DNA from: Rhodocollybia butyracea
Lineage: Eukaryota > Basidiomycota > Agaricomycetes > Agaricales > Omphalotaceae
Length of the DNA stretch: 64,000 bases
Direction of reading: 5' to 3'
Assembly: GCA_015501585.1 (NCBI GenBank)
Contig: JADNRY010000001.1
Span: 1,116,001 to 1,180,000 of the forward strand
Shown piece after piece: positions 57,473-64,000 of this stretch. The notes under the pieces were generated by a model. That model had not been told where the DNA came from and searched no databases. It saw only the letters and a program-made list of their open reading frames with translations. The translations under genes were made by a program, and so were the position numbers. Numbering within the stretch: position 1 is the first letter of the stretch; each line of letters opens with the position of its first letter.

Positions 57473-58129
57473 CTTTTTTGGTATAGGTCGTAGTATTCGT
57501 TATGGCGTTATAATATTGGTGCCGTTCGTAAAAGCCAGTTTCGTCGTTTCTTCGGTCAACAAAGGGTAGATGGATGAGCGATGACGGTCCTTCGAAACCA
57601 CGTTCTGTAACCAATTTGATGGACTGATCAGATTCCAAATTCAGACGCCGCGTGTTGATCAATGCGTCAAATCTGGTGCATTTCCACAGCTACAGTACAA
57701 CAAAAAACATATAAATAATCCATTGTGCTAATGTACAGTCTAAAAAATCTACCCAGAACCATGCAGTCAGTGAAGGACAGCCATCATCGAGTAGAAACTT
57801 ACTTATGCTAAGCAAGAGCTGTGGCTGTTCCTTCTAAGGGACCACCTAGGTCCTGTTCGCATTATTTAATTTAAACAAACAGTGATCAACGAATCCGGAA
57901 AAGAAAAATGCTAGTCAAGTCTCGAAGAAAGCGGACAAAATGCTGCGAGGATTGTACAAATGAAATCGTCGGTTGAATCATTGATAGACTGGGGTGTACA
58001 CAAGACGATTTTGGACCTTATAGCCGCTCGGGTGTATCTGATTCGGATAAACATACGATGGGTTGCGAGAAGGGTAGCAATGCGGAGATTCATAGTCCCA
58101 CCTGCAACCGGTCAGTATCCCTATCCCCG
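57473..58129. other. Intergenic region; no gene seen
   Basis: About 655 bp: xylulokinase promoter and 3' flank of the RRM gene. Open frames at 57960-58226 (plus) and 57911-58093 (minus) show no motif. Confidence 0.4.
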
Positions 58130-59776
58130 TCAATGGAAAGAAACACACCTAGAGTTAATAGAGTCCGAGCGAGTCAAGAATCCTTTGGGAGCATACAGAG
58201 CAACGGAAGGTGGCGCGAATGGATGATGAGGAAAACTAGAAGAATTGCTAATGTCTTGCAAAGGATGTTTGTGTGAAAAAACATTCGAATGGTTACGAGA
58301 CTGGGCACGAGAAGGCGGGGCCGACATAGAACTAAAATTGGTTCGTTGCAAATGGCGTTCAGGTTTGACAAAGTCATCAAAGCCGGCGAAAGCATCTGCG
58401 ACTCTTGCAGGGTTGGGAGAAGCATCAGGGAATACAACGTATTCAGCATTGATTCGATACTGGGCATAGTATTGTCCTTGAAGCGATTGCTTCGCGTCGG
58501 TCGCGTCTTCGAGCACATTGTATTCCACGAGAGCAGAGGTAGTGTCTTGAGGGCTGGGTAAGGCAATTATTTCGAGTTTCTTGATGGTTCCGAAGGGAAA
58601 CAGCAATGGCTCGAGGTCTGAGTTGCTGGCGAACAAGATGTACGGAAGGTTGGTGACCAAGAGGGCGCTGGTCGGAGTAAATGACAAGGAAAACGCCTTT
58701 GCCTCAGGCGTCAAGGGAACGGACTCAGGAGAATCAGCAGACTGTAGCATAGCGTCATTTTCTACATCTTCGTCTGAGCCAGGAGTGGAATGAGCGTCGA
58801 ATACCATAGCACGATCACCACCGTCGAGGAAACCTGTAAGCAATATATGTGAAAACACAATTGAAAGAAACGATCGAAGACACGCACCTTCAGAACGCTG
58901 GACGATAGACCACGAAACATCGATAGTATGACCCCTGGAAAGGATAATGAGCGACGATGCATGATCATAAAGTTGCAAAACATACTTGATCTGAGTTCGT
59001 GTAAGAGCCATCATTGCACGTTTCGCGTCTTCATGACTGTTCATAACGACAAAACCTCGACGACGAGACGCATTATCAACGGTAGCTAGAATAACACAAT
59101 GCACCACTTTGCCATGACGAGAGAAGACAGCAGCAAACTCGCCCCTGTATTGATCCATCAGTTCTGCAATAAACATGGTTCGAAAGAGTCGACAAACTTG
59201 GTAAGATCAAAGGGAAGACCGAGGACATAGAGGTTACGACGATGGTCAGGAAGCTTGGGTAGAACCTCCCGTTCTTCGAAGACAGGCGTTACAACGCTAG
59301 ACAATACCGTGTCAGAAGCTACAACGCATATATGCAGGATAAGAGAACAACTTACAGCGAGCAACCGCCGATGGTATATCCAGACATGCACAACGCTTTT
59401 CTACGTCCAATGGTTAGTCAGTGCTATAAAGAGATACTTAGCCAGACCGACTCACTTGGCTGCATCATGAGAGAGGAACGAGATTTCGATATGAGTACCG
59501 ATCGCGTCCCTAAACTCCGAAGTGCTGCGAACATCGCCTAGGATAGACAACGTAAAAAATAGTTTGGACCAGATTGAAAAAATAAACATACCGATGAGCG
59601 TGCTGAACAACGAGACAACTTCGCCTCGGTTCACTGTATTCGACCGTGAGCCAACGCGTCTCGCCTAGGTAAAAAGACTTGCCATGATTAGGAACGTTGG
59701 CTATCTTGACCGTATTCGTGGTATTTTTTGCGTCTGGATCACAATGAGGCTGAAACCCTTTTTGTTGCAAGGTCAT
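58130..59776 (-). CDS. RNA-binding protein with multiple RRM domains
   Basis: It starts MTLQQKGFQPHCDPDAKNT at 59776. Joining across a 46-nt intron gives SNTVNRGEVVSLFSTLIGDV and IEISFLSHDAAKKALCMSGY (RRM1). RNLYVLGLPFDLTK then joins LMDQYRGEFAAVFSRHGKVV across a 34-nt intron, followed by ASRRRGFVVMNSHEDAKRAM (RRM2, with RNP1 as RGFVVM). The third RRM is SALLVTNLPYILFASNSDLE with SALVEYNVLEDATDA. The tail is Ser/His-rich and ends at 58130. Such proteins regulate mRNA stability or translation; no specific ortholog is assigned. The 34-nt intron is at the lower size limit and should be tested by RNA data. Confidence 0.72.
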
Positions 59777-60092
59777 CGTTATTCAAGAATTTGGCGGTGA
59801 AACAAGTGAGATGAGGAAGAAGGGGTCGCAAGAGTCAATCAAGATATTAGCTGGAAAAGTGTATGTGGGCGCGAGCACAGAAAGCCCGCCTAAGCAAGAA
59901 GGAAGATGAGAGTAAGAAGAAAGAAAACGAGTTATGTCTTGAACTCGATCTGCCTTTTAAACCTCTGACGCTTTAGGCACGAGCGCTAACTTGGGCTAAT
60001 AGGCTTTAGTGAATCACTACTAAATGTTGAAGAGATAGCATAAAATAAGCGTTCAATGGCGAAACTGAAATATATATATATCGTCCTGAGCT
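59777..60092. other. Intergenic region; no gene seen
   Basis: About 315 bp with a short TA dinucleotide run near 60070-60081. It holds the RRM gene promoter and the 3' flank of the SNARE gene. Confidence 0.4.
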
Positions 60093-61107
60093 TCATATTA
60101 AAATCGCCACCAATAGCAGTACCATTAACACGACGATGAGAATTACAACACACCACCCGCTACCTCGAGCTTCAGACTGCCGAACAAACTTGCGCATTTT
60201 TCGCATGGCGTCGCTCAGCTTGGAGTCTGTCCGATCTACGCCGCTTTCCAAGTCGTCTAGCATTCTGCGAATTCACGCTGAGCTCTTGTGTTCCGAAAGA
60301 TACATTGGCCACTTACTCGTTGTGTTCTCCAATTTCTTGACCCATGAGCCCTGCTTGCTGAGCCAGCGTACTTAGTGTTCCAGCAATTGACTCCATTGTA
60401 CGGTCTTGATCCCGTATCATGAGCTAGAGACGGTAGCTTTAGTAGAGATAGCTGAGTAGAATTGGACGGGTGAACATACCTGCTGCTCTTCTCTCGCCCA
60501 CGCCTCCTGATGGTCTTCCTCTGGATCTCGTTCTGATTCGAGTCGAGGAGTATTTGGGCCACTATTGAGCTGAGTGGACGGGCCATACGACGCAGTATTT
60601 CTCAAAGAATGGTCGGCACTCTTGGAAACTTCCGCTCTCATGTTCTAGACTTGGTGGTAAGGCATCGGTCAGTTACAGTTCATACGAACGAAAACTGTAT
60701 CGCACCTCAACTTCCTTGCGAACATGAGCAACATATCGTTTACGTTCTTGGACTTCGGATTCTTCGAGACCAAACATTCGAGGACCTGTTGTTTCAACAA
60801 TCCTTAACATGATTTTTCAGTGTCATTCGTATGGTGACAGTCAAATACCAGCTGGCTTACTTTACACTGTCTTCTAGGTCTTCCAAGTCTGCTTCCAGAG
60901 CAGCAAGCGTGGCTTTGAGCTGCCAGAAAGATAAGTTACATTCTTAAATACTGAGAGGTAAGGTACCTCATTTCTAGCCCAGCCCAGTTCTTCACTGTCG
61001 TCCCGAGCCATATTTCGGATTCGGACATATGATGCACGGAGCTGACCTGCCGTCTGCAATGAAGTCTGAATTTCTTGTTGGACGGCGTGATACGGATCTG
61101 TCGCCAT
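60093..61107 (-). CDS. TLG1: Tlg1/syntaxin-6-like Qc-SNARE
   Basis: Exons 61107-60967, 60919-60861, 60802-60706, 60644-60480, 60423-60317 and 60264-60093 give 246 aa with all phases closing. MATDPYHAVQQEIQTSLQTA starts the syntaxin-6 N-terminal three-helix domain, which continues through DDSEELGWARNE, LKATLAALEADLEDLEDSV and QERKRYVAHVRKEVE. A Pro/Ser/Glu-rich linker follows. The Qc SNARE motif is MIRDQDRTMESIAGTLSTLA and GEHNEMLDDLESGVDRTDSK. A C-terminal anchor ends the protein (VVILIVVLMVLLLLVAILI). The central Gln of the SNARE zero layer lies in MGQEIGEH. The role is fusion of endosome-derived vesicles with the trans-Golgi network. Confidence 0.87.
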
Positions 61108-62093
61108 AATGTAGATTCTAGTAGCTTTCCTAGAGATAGATAGAGAGAATTCTCATGAGGGCACGAAAGAACCAGCAAGCTTGTTTGCTCCTGCTTGTCT
61201 GGTCAAAGCGGTACTTTGTGATCATGTAATCTTTGTTCTATCACGAAAGAACAGCCATTGAGGCGGAGACTGAGAAGGTTCTTATCTGGAAAAACAAATC
61301 GAGTGGCCAAGTACCTTCTAGATTTACCAGAGACATATCAAAATATACGTAAGACACCAGCAGAGACGAGCAGCGACAAATGAAGCAGGCAGTAGAGCTA
61401 CAAAAAGATATACAATATACCAGTACTGCATAACGAGACAGGGATATATGTAAATATCTGGAGAGAGTTGAGAACCTGAGAGGGAACAGGAATAATGAAG
61501 AACATGCCTCCAACTCTCGATGGTTCTTATGCGATCGAAAGCAAGGACAGTCAGAGCCAGCGAAAAAGGGGGAGAAGAGGGCACTTACTGTCAACCTCCA
61601 GTTCGTGAGCCATTCAGAATTCGTTGCTCAACGACGACTTAGCTCTAGAGCCAAAAAGGCCAGTACTCAGTACTGAAGCACACCTTTACGCAAGAATCAT
61701 TCACTTCGATTTCTTTGCCTTGGGGTCTGAATCATATAATGCGACTGCGCCGCGTACTCTTGTACCAGTTCTTCGACGGGAATCAACGTGATTCATCCAA
61801 CAACTCTTTCGATCGGAGTGCACCAAGGCGCCGAGCATGGAAGGAAGGAAGGAAGGAATAACCGGCGCGGTCCCACTGAGGAACAGCCGGGGCCCGCGCA
61901 ACACACACTGCGCCATATGTGTGCCGCGGATGCACACAACCAACCCTGCTGTGGCGAGGTGAAGCTAATCACCCCGGCGCACAGAGCCAATTGTGTACAC
62001 GAGTATAGTACAGCAGCGCAAATTTCTCAGATTTTTAAAGTAAAGAATTTCCTCAAAGTCTAGAGTAGATGTTTTAGAAGTTGTTATTCCAAA
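61108..62093. other. Gene-poor stretch between SNARE gene and LINE
   Basis: About 985 bp. A possible 25-nt first exon (MAHELEVD, ATG at 61613 minus, donor gtaagt) could splice to 61300-61220 for a 35-aa product, but nothing supports it beyond splice consensus. From about 61860 to 62093 the sequence is probably the 3' untranslated region of the minus-strand LINE; it contains the dispersed core repeat and ends in a GGAAGG-rich tract. Confidence 0.35.
61861..61893. repeat. Dispersed 33-bp core repeat, copy 2
   Basis: ACCGGCGCGGTCCCACTGAG continues into GAACAGCCGGGGCCC; it matches 51538-51570 closely. It follows a (GGAA)n tract at 61839-61857 and lies downstream of the LINE stop codon on the LINE's strand. 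Confidence 0.5.
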
Positions 62094-63944
62094 CTATGTA
62101 ACATACACGTGTGGTTCAGGAATATAAGGCTCCTGGCCAGAGAAGACATTCAGTACATCAAATACAAACTTTGCAGCTAGGGTCAGGACCCGTTGGTCAA
62201 ACAAGAACCTGGCCAGGAAACTATAGTCAGACAGCCTCTGACGGGCAGCAGCCAGGTCCGGCGCTACCGCCTCCATGTCCACCAGGAATCGCTGACGCAG
62301 GTATACCAGACCAAGATGACCTCCGCAGCCCAGGAGTGCATGGCACTCATCTTCCACCGCCCGCCTGCAGAAACGACACAACCTGAATTCCCGCGGGACG
62401 TGCAGCCTATACCTCTCGTCATAGCGCAATCGCTCCACAGATAGCGCATGATTCGAAGTTATCAACCGAGTGAACGCATGGCGATGCTTTGGGACTGTTA
62501 TCACATGCAGATATGTCTGCAGTTGCAAGGAGTGTGGAGGTGGCACGCTCCGACCCTGTGAATCGTACTCAACCCTGTTGTGCAGCAGGTGGACACGTAC
62601 CGCGGCCTGGACATTGTTAGTAAGAGATGTCCAACACGTCGACCTGACCTCATCAGTGAGCTGTGAGAGCCTGTCGGGGTCCACCAGGTCATTAACGGAA
62701 CATTGGATAGGTATAGGCAGTCGCTGCAGTACCAGACACAGGTCATTGGCCCACGCCGGGTGCCCCTCACGCATTAGACATAGTGAGTTAGCCAAGGCAT
62801 CCCAGGCTATCCGGCGATCGGGAAGGAGGAGCAGCGAGCGGAGATAGGCGATAGCCAGACTGATACGACGGTAACGTAGTGGTTGCACGCCCAATTCCAA
62901 AAACAGGGGGGCCAGCAGCGACCGGCGCCCAACCCCCAGCAGCCGGCGTAGGAACATGTGCTGGATCTGTTCCAACTCGCTGAGCAGTGAGAGATCAACG
63001 TCTAAAGCAATCTCACATCCAAAAGTGAGATGTGGGTCAACCCGGGCCATGTACAAGATCACACCCTCCCGTGGAGGGAGGCAGCCGATGGCTGAGTCTA
63101 AAGCAAAGGACGCCTGAGCAACATTCCTTGCCTTGGAAGCTTTTGGGCTATAGTGTGCCGCAAGAACATATCGATGAGTTGACACAAAGTGCAGACCAAC
63201 GTACTTGTAACTGAGGACCAGCTCAATTGGGTTACCATCTATCAGAAACACTGGGAGCCTCCTTGGTGTCGGACCAAAGAGCATCCACTTTGTCTTCTTG
63301 ATGCTGATCTCCATGGAGTTGCGACTACACCAGGAGAAGAACACGTCAAGCTTTGCCTGAAGCCCCTCGGGTGTCATGGACCATATAGCCACATCGTCTG
63401 CTTGCTCCACATGAGAGACCGCCCTAGCATTCAGGTAGGTATCATCGACATGGACAGGAACTTTTAGGTCAGAGAAATAGACGTTCCAGAGCGTCGGTGA
63501 AAGGGTATCACCTGTGAGAACCCCTATGAGACTGCAAAATGCCGCAGAGACCTGACCGCCATGCCGCACAACATAGGTCATACGAGCATAGAGAAGCCGG
63601 AGCCAGTCAAACAGGGGACCTGACATACCATACCTGAAGAGCTTCATCCAGAGCGTCGGTATGTCTGTAGAGGGGAAGGCATTTCGGAGGTCAATAAAGG
63701 CAACATACAGAGAATTTCCTGGTGCCCGGGCTTCTTCAATGGCACAGCGTAGGATGAAAGAATTGTTGTGAGTCCTATACCCCTCCCGGAAACCGTTCTG
63801 AGTGTCAGGCAGGATATCCACTGCATCTGCCCATGCCTTGACCTGAAGGTCAATAATTAGTGTGAGCATCTTCAGTAGACAGGTGTTATGACCCATACCC
63901 AAACTATAAGCATATACATATCTTTTTCTATTATTATTAACCAA
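62094..63944 (-). mobile_element. Non-LTR (LINE/Tad-like) reverse transcriptase, 5'-truncated
   Basis: A single frame of about 616 aa covers most of the RT domain to the end of the ORF. DTQNGFREGYRTHNNSF is RT block 2a, YVAFIDLRNAFPSTDIP carries the first catalytic Asp, and GVLTGDTLSPTLWN precedes QADDVAIW, which holds the catalytic Asp pair. SMEISIKKTKWMLFG and SYKYVGLHF are thumb-side motifs. The C-terminal zinc knuckle is CRFCRRAVEDECHALLGC. The frame is intact, but the segment before CLLKMLTLI (63944 to about 63885) is AT-rich and lacks the upstream fingers region, endonuclease and ORF1. The element is therefore truncated, rearranged, or continues beyond the window after a splice or insertion. 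Confidence 0.82.
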
Positions 63945-64000
63945 CTACTACTACTATCATTAAGATTTCTACTTATCATATACATTTTACGTTCATTACT

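Overview
The window looks like nuclear DNA of an Agaricomycete (mushroom-forming basidiomycete). Genes are densely packed and cut by many introns of about 45-65 bases. The families are typical of that group: expanded multi-pass membrane proteins, F-box proteins with a Cys-rich middle, a heme-thiolate peroxidase, SET-domain duplicates and a Tad/LINE-type reverse transcriptase. I built the gene models by hand from GT-AG (and some GC-AG) junctions that keep frame and restore family motifs. I checked phase arithmetic for most of them. No expression data or database search was used.

Layout. 1-3028: the 3' part of a cortical PH-domain anchor (Num1/Mcp5 type). 3267-8346: a NUDIX hydrolase head-to-head with an intact viperin-like radical SAM enzyme, then a decayed second viperin copy that carries a fragment of the NUDIX gene. 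8534-10336: secreted LVIVD-type protein. 10567-14591: trehalose-phosphate synthase-complex subunit, sharing a promoter with an F-box gene (14858-17550). 17844-19299: aldo-keto reductase. 20122-21410: SNARE Sec20. 22536-28692: two paralogous multi-pass membrane proteins separated by a solo LTR with a TACGT target duplication. 29326-32025: exonuclease 1. 32802-34220: C2H2 zinc-finger protein. 34526-35433: 5-formyltetrahydrofolate cyclo-ligase. 35621-36894: alpha/beta hydrolase. 37106-38467: RAD51-paralog-like ATPase. 38670-40759: DUF2264 protein. 40958-42346: Ser/Thr-rich single-pass membrane protein. 42526-43409: heme-thiolate peroxidase. 43891-45454: Rtt106-like histone chaperone. 45644-49337: tandem SET-domain pair. 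49527-51319: MFS transporter. 51591-53810: cytochrome P450. 54687-57472: xylulokinase. 58130-59776: RRM protein. 60093-61107: Tlg1/syntaxin-6-like SNARE. 62094-63944: non-LTR reverse transcriptase.

The most interesting unit is the viperin/NUDIX pair. Viperins make chain-terminating ddh-nucleotides. Here the gene shares about 250 bp of promoter with a nucleotide-diphosphate-linkage hydrolase, and the locus has been partly duplicated and has decayed. A functional link is inference.

Two window-wide patterns matter to a reader. First, at least five genes need a GC-AG intron. Second, several well-conserved genes are broken by single-base indels, often in homopolymers or simple repeats. That suggests either uncorrected long-read errors or several young pseudogenes.
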